Under the pieces are notes generated by a model. The model made no database searches. It was not told the DNA's origin and saw nothing but the letters and a program-made list of their open reading frames with translations. A stretch of 8,707 nt of DNA. It comes from Gammaproteobacteria bacterium. Its GTDB lineage: Bacteria; Pseudomonadota; Gammaproteobacteria; GCA-001735895. Both the position numbers and the translations under genes were made by a program. Location: contig JARFPR010000016.1 of assembly GCA_029288195.1 (NCBI GenBank), forward strand, positions 1-8,707, in the 5' to 3' direction. Below are positions 1 to 6,603 of this stretch, piece after piece (the stretch's first letter is position 1; every line of letters begins with the position of its first letter).

Positions 1-199
1 TGGTAATACTGGCGCCAATTTGCATCGACGTTCGCACATCCATCTTCTTGAGTGCCTGTACATCGGTGTTAACGCACATGTATTCGACGCCTTCAATACC
101 GGCCGAAACCATGTGCTGGACGGCGTTACCGCCGCCTCCACCGACACCTATGACCTTGATAACCGGGTCTTTGGAGTGTGAATCCATCAGTTCAAACAT
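1..199 (-). CDS. ftsZ: Cell division protein FtsZ, N-terminal fragment (66 codons; 3' end outside window)
   Basis: FtsZ is the tubulin-like GTPase that polymerises into the cytoplasmic Z-ring and recruits the divisome. The visible 66 residues begin MFELMDSHSK and match the FtsZ N-terminus: the strand VIKVIGVGGGGGNAV (residues 13-27) carries the glycine-rich nucleotide-binding loop, and CVNTDVQAL (42-50) is the conserved NTD segment that follows. The rest of the GTPase domain, the tubulin signature and the C-terminal tail lie beyond base 1. The ATG at 199 is chosen because MFEL aligns with the E. coli start MFEP and because an AAGAGGA ribosome site (207-213) sits 7 bases upstream. A second in-frame ATG at 217 would add six residues (MQEDKK) but has no comparable site. 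The gene follows ftsA after 21 bases, the only non-overlapping junction in the window. Confidence 0.97.
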   Translation of the reverse strand, partial: MFELMDSHSKDPVIKVIGVGGGGGNAVQHMVSAGIEGVEYMCVNTDVQALKKMDVRTSMQIGASIT

Positions 200-206
200 T
201 TTTTTG

Positions 207-213
207 TCCTCTT
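207..213 (-). promoter_or_regulatory. Ribosome binding site of ftsZ
   Basis: On the minus strand AAGAGGA is followed by seven bases (C and six A) and then ATG at 199. The spacing supports the start at 199 rather than the in-frame ATG at 217, whose initiation region would contain this purine tract inside the coding sequence. The A-run ends in the A of the start codon, giving seven A in a row, so the initiation region should be weakly structured. This is read directly from sequence; strength is inferred. Confidence 0.75.
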
Positions 214-220
214 GCATTAT

Positions 221-1456
221 TTAAAAATTACCCTGAAACCAGCTTTTCATTCTCGCTAAAATACCGGCCTCGTTGTGATCGTCCAGTTGATAACCGGACA
301 AGCCGGATTGCTGCCTGTTTCCAAACAGCAGCAATCCAACACCCGTCGCATGAATCGGGTTACGTACCACATCGACCAATCCCGACACATACTGTGGATA
401 GCCCAGCCGAACCGGCATATGGAAAATCTCTTCCGCCAGTTCAATTGCACCTTCCATTTTCGAACTGCCCCCGGTCAGTACGACCCCGGCTGCACATATC
501 TCTTCGAACCCGCTGCGGCGTAATTCCGCCTGCACCAGGCTTAATAATTCCTCGTAACGCGGCTCCACCACCTCGGCCAGGGTTTGCCGGGCCAGGCGAC
601 GGGGCTCGCGATCGCCAACGCTGGGGACCTCGATGGTTTCGCTATCCGCCGCCAGTTGACGCAAGGCGCAGGCATACTTGACCTTCAGGTCGTTGGCATA
701 CTGGGTCGGTGTGCGCAGGGCCACCGCAATATCGTTGGTTACCTGGTCGCCGGCGATCGGGATCACCGCGGTATGGCGAATCGCGCCGTCTGAAAACACC
801 GCGATATCGGTAGTGCCGCCGCCAATATCGACCAGGCATACGCCCAGTTCCTTTTCATCGTCGGTGAGTACCGAGCTGGCCGAGGCGAGCTGCTCCAGGA
901 TCACATCGTCGACCTCCAGGCCGCATCGGCGCACACACTTGATAATGTTTTGTGCTGCACTGACGGCGCCGGTGACCAGGTGCACCTTGGCCTCGAGTCG
1001 TACTCCGGACATGCTGATCGGATCGCGAATTCCCTCGGAATTGTCGATTACAAATTCCTGCGGCAATACGTGCAGAATTCGTTGATCGGCCGGGATTGCA
1101 ACCGCCTTGGCGGCGTCGATAACACGAGCGACATCTGCCGGGGTAACTTCTTTTTCCTTGATCGCAACGATGCCATGCGAATTGATACTGCGAACATGAC
1201 TGCCGGCAATACCCGCATAGACAGAGCGGATCTGGCAACCTGCCATTAATTCCGCTTCCTCCACCGCGCGTTGAATCGACTGCACGGTTGATTCGATATT
1301 GACCACTACGCCTTTCTTTAAACCACGCGAGGGTTGGGTACCGATTCCGATGATGTCGATATCACCCTCGACCGTAACTTCGCCAACGATCGCAACCACC
1401 TTTGAGGTTCCGATATCAAGCCCTACGATCAGGTTTCCCGATGTCTTTTTAGACAT
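221..1456 (-). CDS. ftsA: Cell division protein FtsA, actin-like membrane anchor of the Z-ring
   Basis: FtsA is an actin-fold ATPase that ties FtsZ filaments to the inner membrane and signals to the septal synthases. With the start used here it has 411 residues, close to the E. coli protein. Visible motifs in order: phosphate-1 loop VGLDIGTSKV (11-20); the 1C subdomain region, about 84-162, with ILHVLPQEFVID and SGVRLEAKVHLVTG; phosphate-2 loop VDIGGGTTDIAV (209-220); adenosine motif VVLTGGSSKMEG (325-336); and a C-terminal amphipathic helix ending MKSWFQGNF, the expected membrane-targeting sequence. An ATG two codons upstream (1462) is in frame, but the GGAG at 1465-1468 is only 2 bases from it and 8 bases from the ATG at 1456, so 1456 is preferred. 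That start overlaps the end of ftsQ by 8 bases (ATGTCTAA). The 3' part of the gene contains a long inverted repeat, listed separately. Confidence 0.97.
   Translation of the reverse strand: MSKKTSGNLIVGLDIGTSKVVAIVGEVTVEGDIDIIGIGTQPSRGLKKGVVVNIESTVQSIQRAVEEAELMAGCQIRSVYAGIAGSHVRSINSHGIVAIKEKEVTPADVARVIDAAKAVAIPADQRILHVLPQEFVIDNSEGIRDPISMSGVRLEAKVHLVTGAVSAAQNIIKCVRRCGLEVDDVILEQLASASSVLTDDEKELGVCLVDIGGGTTDIAVFSDGAIRHTAVIPIAGDQVTNDIAVALRTPTQYANDLKVKYACALRQLAADSETIEVPSVGDREPRRLARQTLAEVVEPRYEELLSLVQAELRRSGFEEICAAGVVLTGGSSKMEGAIELAEEIFHMPVRLGYPQYVSGLVDVVRNPIHATGVGLLLFGNRQQSGLSGYQLDDHNEAGILARMKSWFQGNF
305..337 (-). repeat. Long inverted repeat (predicted mRNA hairpin) inside the 3' end of ftsA
   Basis: In the mRNA sense the left arm is GGATTGCTGCTGTTT (337 to 323), the centre is GG (322-321) and the right arm is AAACAGGCAGCAATCC (320 to 305). 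All 15 left-arm bases pair with the right arm, leaving one unpaired G at 314; a realistic loop opens the last A-T pair. The stem lies in codons for the segment GLLLFGNRQQS of FtsA, just after the conserved part of the protein. No T-run follows, so it does not look like an intrinsic terminator. Its position, about 105 bases before the ftsZ start, suggests an RNA-processing or stability element, but that role is inference. Confidence 0.7.
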
Positions 1457-2246
1457 TACCATTACTCCAGATTGATACTATGTCGCTGCCCTGCAGGGCT
1501 TCCTTTTTCCAGGCTACAGCGAATCCATTGCTGTAGCGTAAATCCAGACGCTGGATCTGCTCGCGTCGGGGCAGAATCTGCTGCATGTAAATGCTCACCA
1601 GGCGATCGATCTTGCGATCGATATCTTTACGCCCCAGCTTGATTTTCAAGCCATTGATCAAGTCAACGTCGAGTGCGCCACGGCTATCTACCTGCAACGC
1701 CATCAAGCGTTCATCGACACCATTGAATCGGGCTTGCAGGCGATAAAACTGTTGCAATGCCCAGGCCGGCGGATGGTTAGCCGCGTGGACGACCGGCAGG
1801 TGGCCGAAAGCCCCTGTATCCGCCCGGTAAACACTGGCTGAATCACTCAGCAGGTGTTGCTCGTCCCAGCGAGCCACCGGTGTTTTTTCTTCGATCGTAA
1901 TCCTCAATTTGTCCGGCCAGATCCTGCGCACCGAGACCAGCTGTGTCCATGAATTGTCGTGCAGGGTTTGCTGCAGATGATGAATATCAAAAGAAAAGAA
2001 TCCCTGGCCAAGATATGGTTGCAACGTGGATTCAACCTCCTGTTGATCGAGATTTTTAAAGGTTCCAGAAAGCTGAATCGTTCGAATTGGAAGTATTTGT
2101 TCTAGCTGGCTGAGATAGAAACCACCAAGGCCTAGCGGCAATAGCAGAAATACCCAGTTGTAAGATTTGCGCCAGCGAAATGATTTTGACGCCGATGCCG
2201 GCGTATTGCGTTTCGCCTGTTTACCCTGCCTGCGGACCTTAGCCAT
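1449..2246 (-). CDS. ftsQ: Cell division protein FtsQ (bitopic divisome protein with POTRA domain)
   Basis: FtsQ is a single-pass inner-membrane protein whose periplasmic part binds FtsB/FtsL and other divisome proteins. The 265-residue product has a basic cytoplasmic N-terminus (1-29, rich in K and R), one membrane segment about 30-47 (WVFLLLPLGLGGFYL), a POTRA domain about 53-122 starting LPIRTIQLSG and including VSVRRIWPDKLRITIEEKTPVARW (the core signature through residue 127), and a beta domain with LKIKLGRKDIDRKIDRLVSIY (200-220) and LDLRYSNGFAVAW (234-246), both matching E. coli FtsQ. The LPxLxGPEG motif that follows the POTRA domain in E. coli is replaced by LPVVHAANHPP (150-160). The ATG at 2246 has AGGAGA (2255-2260) 8 bases upstream and overlaps the ddl stop by 8 bases (ATGGCTAA). 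The C-terminal tail after residue 247 is not conserved with E. coli. Confidence 0.95.
   Translation of the reverse strand: MAKVRRQGKQAKRNTPASASKSFRWRKSYNWVFLLLPLGLGGFYLSQLEQILPIRTIQLSGTFKNLDQQEVESTLQPYLGQGFFSFDIHHLQQTLHDNSWTQLVSVRRIWPDKLRITIEEKTPVARWDEQHLLSDSASVYRADTGAFGHLPVVHAANHPPAWALQQFYRLQARFNGVDERLMALQVDSRGALDVDLINGLKIKLGRKDIDRKIDRLVSIYMQQILPRREQIQRLDLRYSNGFAVAWKKEALQGSDIVSIWSNGNV
1465..1468 (-). promoter_or_regulatory. Ribosome binding site that decides the ftsA start
   Basis: GGAG lies 8 bases before the ATG at 1456 and only 2 bases before the in-frame ATG at 1462. The usual 5-9 base spacing therefore favours 1456, giving a protein that begins MSKKTSGNL rather than MVMSKK. The site is inside the last codons of ftsQ, so its use depends on ribosomes finishing ftsQ. 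Confidence 0.7.
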
Positions 2247-3198
2247 CGTTATCGTCTCCTGCCAGCGTTGCTTCGAGGATCTTTACCACCAGTTCAGGCA
2301 TTTCCAGACCGGCTGCCCTGCCCGCCATCGGAATCAGGCTGTGATCAGTCATTCCCGGTACCGTATTAACCTCTATCACCCAGGGTCGTTGCTGCTGATC
2401 CAGCATCAGGTCCACCCTGCCCCAGCCACCGACTCCGGTAGCGCGAATTGTGTCGAGCACTATTTCATTAATCGCAGCGACGCTGTCATCGTCGAGTCCA
2501 CTGGGGCAGGTATAAACGGTGTCATCCGCTAAATACTTGGCCTCGTAATCGTAAAATTCTCGTGGCGTTTCCAACTTGATCAGCGGTAAAACTTCAGCAC
2601 CGATAAATCCGGCGGTATATTCGATACCGTCGATGAATTGCTCGGCGAAAACAGTGCCAAAGCGTCGTGCGGATTCCCAGGCCGGAAACAACTCGTTTTC
2701 ATGGTGCACCGGGGTCATGCCGATGCTTGACCCTTCCAGCACAGGTTTGACAAACACCGGTAGGCCCAGGTCGCGAAGCAAGCGCTCACAATCGGCTTCA
2801 TTGCGCAGCTCGATGAAATCTGGAGTTGGAATACCACTACAGCGAATTACCTTTTTTGTCAGCACCTTGTCCATGGTTAACGCCGCTGCCGATACGCCGC
2901 TTCCGGTGCTGGGTATACCGAGAAAATCGAGAACTGCTCGAATGGTGCCATCCTCACCACCACGACCATGCAATACGTTAAAAACACGATCAACCTCAAG
3001 ATCGGCAAGCTGGTGGAAAGCATGCGCCTCTAAATCAACTGAAATGGCATCGACGCCGGCGGCAAGCAAGGCCTGGTAAACCGCGTTACCACTATTGAGC
3101 GAAACCTCGCGCTCCGCAGATTGCCCGCCCATTAGAACTGCCACCCTACCGCATTTTGCGGCTGTATCCGGCGCCGGCTTTTGCAGCACAATGCTCAC
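2239..3198 (-). CDS. ddlB: D-alanine--D-alanine ligase (DdlB type)
   Basis: This cytoplasmic ATP-grasp enzyme joins two D-alanines to D-Ala-D-Ala, the dipeptide MurF adds to the stem peptide. The 319-residue product shows VLMGGQSAEREVSLNSG (21-37, with Glu29 equivalent to E. coli Glu15), LHGRGGEDG (76-84, His77), TMDKVLTK (108-115, Lys111), VKPVLEGSSIGM (150-161), YDYEAKYLADDT (216-227), GWGRVDLMLD (258-267) and IEVNTVPGMTDHSL (275-288). Arg261, Asp263, Glu276 and Asn278 match the catalytic arginine and metal ligands. Tyr222 in the EAKY motif agrees with a D-Ala-D-Ala rather than D-Ala-D-Lac ligase (family knowledge). The start is GTG at 3198, overlapping the murB stop by 4 bases (GTGA); a G-rich GGGGGA tract at 3205-3210 is the likely ribosome site. 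This start gives about 14 more residues before the first motif than E. coli DdlB has. The position before ftsQ identifies it as the dcw copy. Confidence 0.96.
   Translation of the reverse strand: MSIVLQKPAPDTAAKCGRVAVLMGGQSAEREVSLNSGNAVYQALLAAGVDAISVDLEAHAFHQLADLEVDRVFNVLHGRGGEDGTIRAVLDFLGIPSTGSGVSAAALTMDKVLTKKVIRCSGIPTPDFIELRNEADCERLLRDLGLPVFVKPVLEGSSIGMTPVHHENELFPAWESARRFGTVFAEQFIDGIEYTAGFIGAEVLPLIKLETPREFYDYEAKYLADDTVYTCPSGLDDDSVAAINEIVLDTIRATGVGGWGRVDLMLDQQQRPWVIEVNTVPGMTDHSLIPMAGRAAGLEMPELVVKILEATLAGDDNDG
2255..2260 (-). promoter_or_regulatory. Ribosome binding site of ftsQ
   Basis: AGGAGA sits 8 bases before the ATG at 2246, within the last codons of ddl. It is one of the two strongest Shine-Dalgarno matches among the overlapping genes, together with that of ftsW. 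Confidence 0.75.
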
Positions 3199-4088
3199 AG
3201 GGTTTCCCCCACGATGCGAACTTCGGCTTCGAGACTGACGCCAAATTGCGACGCAATAGTGTCACGAATATGCCCGATCAGTGCCTCGACATCGCTGGCC
3301 GTCGTATCGCTGTTGCTGATAATAAAGTTGGCGTGCTTTTCCGAGACGCAGGCGCTACCCAGGCAATATCCCTTAAGGCCCGCTGCCTCGATTAGCTGAG
3401 CGGCGTGCTTTCCCTCAGGATTCTTGAAAACCGAGCCACAGGAAGGCAGGCCTATGGGTTGTGTGGCATTGCGCTGCTGCAATAACTGGCGAATGTTGGA
3501 AGCTACACCCGGCGCTCGAGCTGCCAGACGAAACCTTGCCGCGGCAAACCATTCCTGTTGCGGCAAGCCGACGTGCCGATAGTCTACTTCAAATTCAGCA
3601 GGACTCCGTTCGACCAGGTTTCCTGCTCGATCAATCATGACTACCTGCTCTACCATGGACCAGGTTTCGCCACCAAACGCGCCCGCGTTCATCGCCAGGG
3701 CGCCACCAATGGTACCGGGAATTCCGGCGAAAAAATCAGCGCCATCGAGCCCCTGTTTCTGGCAGAACTTGGCGAGTTTTGCGCAGCTGGTTCCACTTTC
3801 CACATAAAGCAGTCCATCTGGCTGCAGGTGGATTTCTTTCAGAGAATTGAGCGGTGCAATTACCTGTCCACGAAAACCGCCATCGCGCACCAACAGGTTA
3901 CTGCCAAGACCGATCCAGAGAATATCGATGTCCGGTTCGAGGCCAGCCAGAAAATACTGCAGATCGACCAGATCGACAGGAATATAATAACGATCCGCAG
4001 GTCCACCCAGGCGCCAACTGGTGTGCTTTGACATGGGTTCGTTCAACATCAACTTACCTTTGATAGAACGGTTGCTGGCCACCTTCAT
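3195..4088 (-). CDS. murB: UDP-N-acetylenolpyruvoylglucosamine reductase MurB, type II
   Basis: MurB is the cytoplasmic FAD enzyme that uses NADPH to reduce UDP-GlcNAc-enolpyruvate to UDP-MurNAc, completing the sugar accepted by MurC. The 297-residue product has NEPMSKHTSWRLGGPA (16-31), the FAD-binding segments IGLGSNLLVRDGGF (59-72) and FAGIPGTIGGALAMNAGAFG (120-139), an active-site Arg171 in VDYR, the proton-donating serine Ser219 in SCGSVFKNP (216-224), SEKHANFIIS (249-258) and Glu289 in EAEVRIVG near the C-terminus. The length and absence of the extra loop of the roughly 340-residue E. coli type I enzyme make it type II. The ATG at 4088 overlaps the murC stop by 4 bases (ATGA), and purine-rich AGGGAAGGGG lies just upstream. 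Placement between murC and ddl is known in several non-enteric proteobacteria but not in E. coli. Confidence 0.96.
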   Translation of the reverse strand: MKVASNRSIKGKLMLNEPMSKHTSWRLGGPADRYYIPVDLVDLQYFLAGLEPDIDILWIGLGSNLLVRDGGFRGQVIAPLNSLKEIHLQPDGLLYVESGTSCAKLAKFCQKQGLDGADFFAGIPGTIGGALAMNAGAFGGETWSMVEQVVMIDRAGNLVERSPAEFEVDYRHVGLPQQEWFAAARFRLAARAPGVASNIRQLLQQRNATQPIGLPSCGSVFKNPEGKHAAQLIEAAGLKGYCLGSACVSEKHANFIISNSDTTASDVEALIGHIRDTIASQFGVSLEAEVRIVGETL

Positions 4089-5512
4089 TTCCCCTTCCCT
4101 GCTGGCTGATGCTGTGCCAGAAACTCCGCCGACCAGGCACCGATACTCCCGGCACCCAGGGTCAGGAAAATATCTTCATCCTGTAAAACCTTGTCGACTA
4201 CTTCATCGAGGCCTTCCAGCTCCTCTACAAACACCGGATCGACCTTGCCACGGTTTCGAATTGAACGCGCCAGCGCACGCGCGTCGGCATCCTTGATATG
4301 GGTTTCACCCGCGGGATAAACCTCGAGCAATATCAATTGATCAACGTCGGCCAGCACCTGGGTGAAGTCCTCGAACAAATCACGCGTACGGGTAAACCGA
4401 TGTGGCTGAAACAAAACAGTGAGTTTTTTCTCCGGCCAGGCAGCGCGAATTCCGGCCAGGGTTGCGGCAATTTCATTGGGATGATGCCCATAATCATCAA
4501 TATGCATAATCCTGCCATTGGTAACTTGCAGGTTTTCGCTAATCTGACAGCGCCGACCTATTCCAGAGAAGTCGGACAGTGCCTCGACAATCGCTGCCGG
4601 CGAGACTCCCAGCTCCCAGGCAATACTGATTGCCGCGGTGGCGTTGAGCACGTTGTGTTTACCCGTCAGGTTGAGTTCGATATTCAGCAACTCCGGCTCG
4701 TCGGGAAGCCTGACGCTGAAGCAGGTCCTGGCACCTTTGGCGACAACATCGGTAATAAGGACATCGGCATCTTCAGACTCACCGTAGGTCAGGACCGGGC
4801 GCGCAACCTCGGCCATTATTTCGCGCACTACCGGATCATCGAGACACAGCACGGCAAGTCCATAAAACGGCAAGTGATGCAGAAACTCGATAAAAGCCTG
4901 CTTGAGTCGCTCGAAGTCACCTTCATAAGTAGAAAGGTGATCATTATCGATATTGGTAACAATCGACATCATCGGCTGCAGGTAGAGAAACGAGGCATCG
5001 CTTTCATCCGCCTCGGCTACCAGGTAGTCGCTCAGACCGAGCCGGGCATGGCTGCCAGAACTGATCAGTTTGCCACCTATCACGTAGGTTGGATCGATAT
5101 CGCCGCTGGCGAGCACGCTTGCTACCAGGCTGGTCGTGGTGGTTTTTCCATGGGTGCCTGCCACCGCGATACCGCGCCGGAAGCGCATCAACTCGGCCAG
5201 CATTTCGGCACGCCTGACCACCGGGATACGCATTTCGCGTGCGGCCTCGATTTCAGGATTGGCTTCATCGATCGCGCTGGAAACCACCACGACATGGGCG
5301 TCAGCGACGTTTTCACTGTTATGCCCGATAGTGATATCGATACCGAGATCACGCAAATGCCTGACCATCGCGTTGTCGACGATATCCGAGCCACTGATGC
5401 GATAATTCAGATTATGAAATACCTCGGCAATGCCACTCATTCCAGCACCACCGATACCAATGAAATGAATGTTGCGAATGCGTCGCATGAAGTGCTTGGA
5501 GCTCACTGTCAC
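4085..5512 (-). CDS. murC: UDP-N-acetylmuramate--L-alanine ligase MurC
   Basis: MurC is the cytoplasmic ATP-dependent ligase that adds L-Ala to UDP-MurNAc, the first stem-peptide step. The 475-residue product shows the N-terminal dinucleotide-like fold for the UDP-sugar (HFIGIGGAGMSGIAE, 16-30), the ATP loop GTHGKTTTTS (119-128), EADESD (167-172), TNIDNDH (186-192), LTGKHNVLNATAA (282-294), DDYGHHPNE (339-347), QPHRFTRT (369-376) and GAGSIG (453-458), all in the expected Mur ligase order. The start is GTG at 5512 with GGGAG (5520-5524) 7 bases upstream, overlapping the murG stop by 4 bases (GTGA). An internal ATG (codon 9) would also keep the domain, but lacks such a site. In the motif corresponding to E. 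coli GTGRRF the phenylalanine is Cys322. Confidence 0.97.
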   Translation of the reverse strand: MTVSSKHFMRRIRNIHFIGIGGAGMSGIAEVFHNLNYRISGSDIVDNAMVRHLRDLGIDITIGHNSENVADAHVVVVSSAIDEANPEIEAAREMRIPVVRRAEMLAELMRFRRGIAVAGTHGKTTTTSLVASVLASGDIDPTYVIGGKLISSGSHARLGLSDYLVAEADESDASFLYLQPMMSIVTNIDNDHLSTYEGDFERLKQAFIEFLHHLPFYGLAVLCLDDPVVREIMAEVARPVLTYGESEDADVLITDVVAKGARTCFSVRLPDEPELLNIELNLTGKHNVLNATAAISIAWELGVSPAAIVEALSDFSGIGRRCQISENLQVTNGRIMHIDDYGHHPNEIAATLAGIRAAWPEKKLTVLFQPHRFTRTRDLFEDFTQVLADVDQLILLEVYPAGETHIKDADARALARSIRNRGKVDPVFVEELEGLDEVVDKVLQDEDIFLTLGAGSIGAWSAEFLAQHQPAGKGK

Positions 5513-6603
5513 GATGTCGCTCCCGCCAGTATCCCTGCAGCCAGGCGATCGGCAGCGTCGGCTTTGAATTGGGCGCGGGCATTGATCGCCATCTCCACCA
5601 GTGCGCGTCGATTCTGCTGAAAGAACTGCAACTTAAGCGCCAGGTTTTCAGCGCCTAAATCCGCTTCCACGAGAATTTGCGCGGCTCCGTTTTGTTCCAG
5701 GAAAAGCGCGTTGTGGTACTGGTGGTTATCGACTGCGTAAGGGAACGGAATCAACAGGGATGCCAGACCGACCGCGGTTAATTCCGCTATGGTGAGGGCT
5801 CCGGCCCGACACACCACCAGGTCTGCCCAACTGTAGGCCTGCTGCATATCTTCGATAAAACTGATGACTTCAGCATCGACACCGGCATCGGCATAGTTTT
5901 GCTGGCAGCGCTGTAAATGCTTGTCACCAGATTGATGTTTGACTTGCGGGCGCTGGTCACGATCGAGACAGGCAATCGCCTGCGGCAGAATGCGGTTCAA
6001 TGCGACTGCACCCAGGCTACCGCCGATGACCAGTAGCTGCATTGGCGTGTCGATTCTCGACTGCAAGCGTGCACCCGGTTCCTCCAGCTCGGCAAGGCTG
6101 GCGCGCACCGGATTACCGATACACTCGCAGCGGGGAACCGAGTCGGCAACATTCGGAAAAGCAGCGTAGTTACGAGTTGCAAAACGGCTCAGAATCCGAT
6201 TGGTTAATCCGACAATCGAATTCTGTTCATGCAGGAACAGCGGAATATCAAGCAACCATGCCATCAAACCACCCGGCCCGGAAACGAATCCACCCATGCC
6301 CAGCACTGCCTTCGGTCGAACCCGTCGCAATAAGCGCAATGCCTGCCAGCAGGCACGCAACAATCGAAAAGGTGCCAGAATCAGCGTCACTAATCCCTTG
6401 CCACGCAATCCCTGCACGTTCAGCCACTCAATCGCGAAATCTGCGGCTGGCACGACCCGCGCCTCGATACCGGAGCGGGTGCCCAGCCAGATAATACTTT
6501 CTCCGCGTTGGCGTAGATTTTCAGCGACCGCCAGCGCCGGGAATACATGGCCCCCGGTACCACCCGCCATCACCAGGATCGGTTTTTGCAAACCCTGGGT
6601 CAT
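5509..6603 (-). CDS. murG: MurG, lipid I N-acetylglucosaminyltransferase
   Basis: MurG is a GT-B fold enzyme on the cytoplasmic face of the inner membrane that transfers GlcNAc from UDP-GlcNAc to lipid I, giving lipid II. The 364-residue product has the first glycine loop GGTGGHVFPALA (14-25, including His19), LRGKG (66-70), the second loop LGMGGFVSGPGG (101-112), LHEQNSIVGLTNR (124-136, with Asn128), GNPVR (163-167), IGGSLGA (193-199), KHQSG (222-226), CRAGALTIAEL (265-275, with Glu274 expected to contact UDP) and FPYAVDNHQYHNA (287-299). A basic stretch at about 80-98 (RLLRACWQ followed by LLRRVRPK) fits membrane association. The ATG at 6603 overlaps the ftsW stop by 4 bases (ATGA). The ribosome site is poor, only GGA 6 bases upstream, so coupling to ftsW translation is likely. 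Confidence 0.97.
   Translation of the reverse strand: MTQGLQKPILVMAGGTGGHVFPALAVAENLRQRGESIIWLGTRSGIEARVVPAADFAIEWLNVQGLRGKGLVTLILAPFRLLRACWQALRLLRRVRPKAVLGMGGFVSGPGGLMAWLLDIPLFLHEQNSIVGLTNRILSRFATRNYAAFPNVADSVPRCECIGNPVRASLAELEEPGARLQSRIDTPMQLLVIGGSLGAVALNRILPQAIACLDRDQRPQVKHQSGDKHLQRCQQNYADAGVDAEVISFIEDMQQAYSWADLVVCRAGALTIAELTAVGLASLLIPFPYAVDNHQYHNALFLEQNGAAQILVEADLGAENLALKLQFFQQNRRALVEMAINARAQFKADAADRLAAGILAGATS
5520..5524 (-). promoter_or_regulatory. Ribosome binding site supporting the GTG start of murC
   Basis: GGGAG lies 7 bases before GTG at 5512, in the last codons of murG. It supports GTG as the real initiation codon, with the next ATG (codon 9) having no comparable upstream site. 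Confidence 0.6.

Noticed and set aside
216..221. AATAAT on the minus strand just before ftsZ, a possible -10 box for an ftsZ promoter
   Set aside because: The six bases 17 upstream (AGCTGG) do not resemble a -35 box, and the predicted transcript would start inside the ribosome site. AT-richness at the gene junction explains it.
178..681. 167-codon open frame on the plus strand opposite ftsA and the ftsZ start
   Set aside because: Antisense to conserved motifs of FtsA and FtsZ, with a proline/arginine-rich translation resembling no family; treated as a shadow frame.
1604..1622. Repeated GCGATCGAT motif in ftsQ
   Set aside because: Two nearby copies encode a repeated Asp-Arg/Ile-Asp pattern in the conserved helix after LGRKD; there is no array and no sign of a mobile or regulatory repeat.
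4298..5620. 440-codon open frame on the plus strand opposite murC and the end of murG
   Set aside because: It lies wholly antisense to well-identified genes, its translation shows no recognisable domain, and such frames arise easily opposite genes with strong codon bias. No convincing plus-strand start context was seen.
6340..6355. 7-bp inverted repeat TGCCTGC-CA-GCAGGCA in murG
   Set aside because: Short, with a 2-base centre, in coding sequence with no T-run; the kind of palindrome expected by chance in a window this size.
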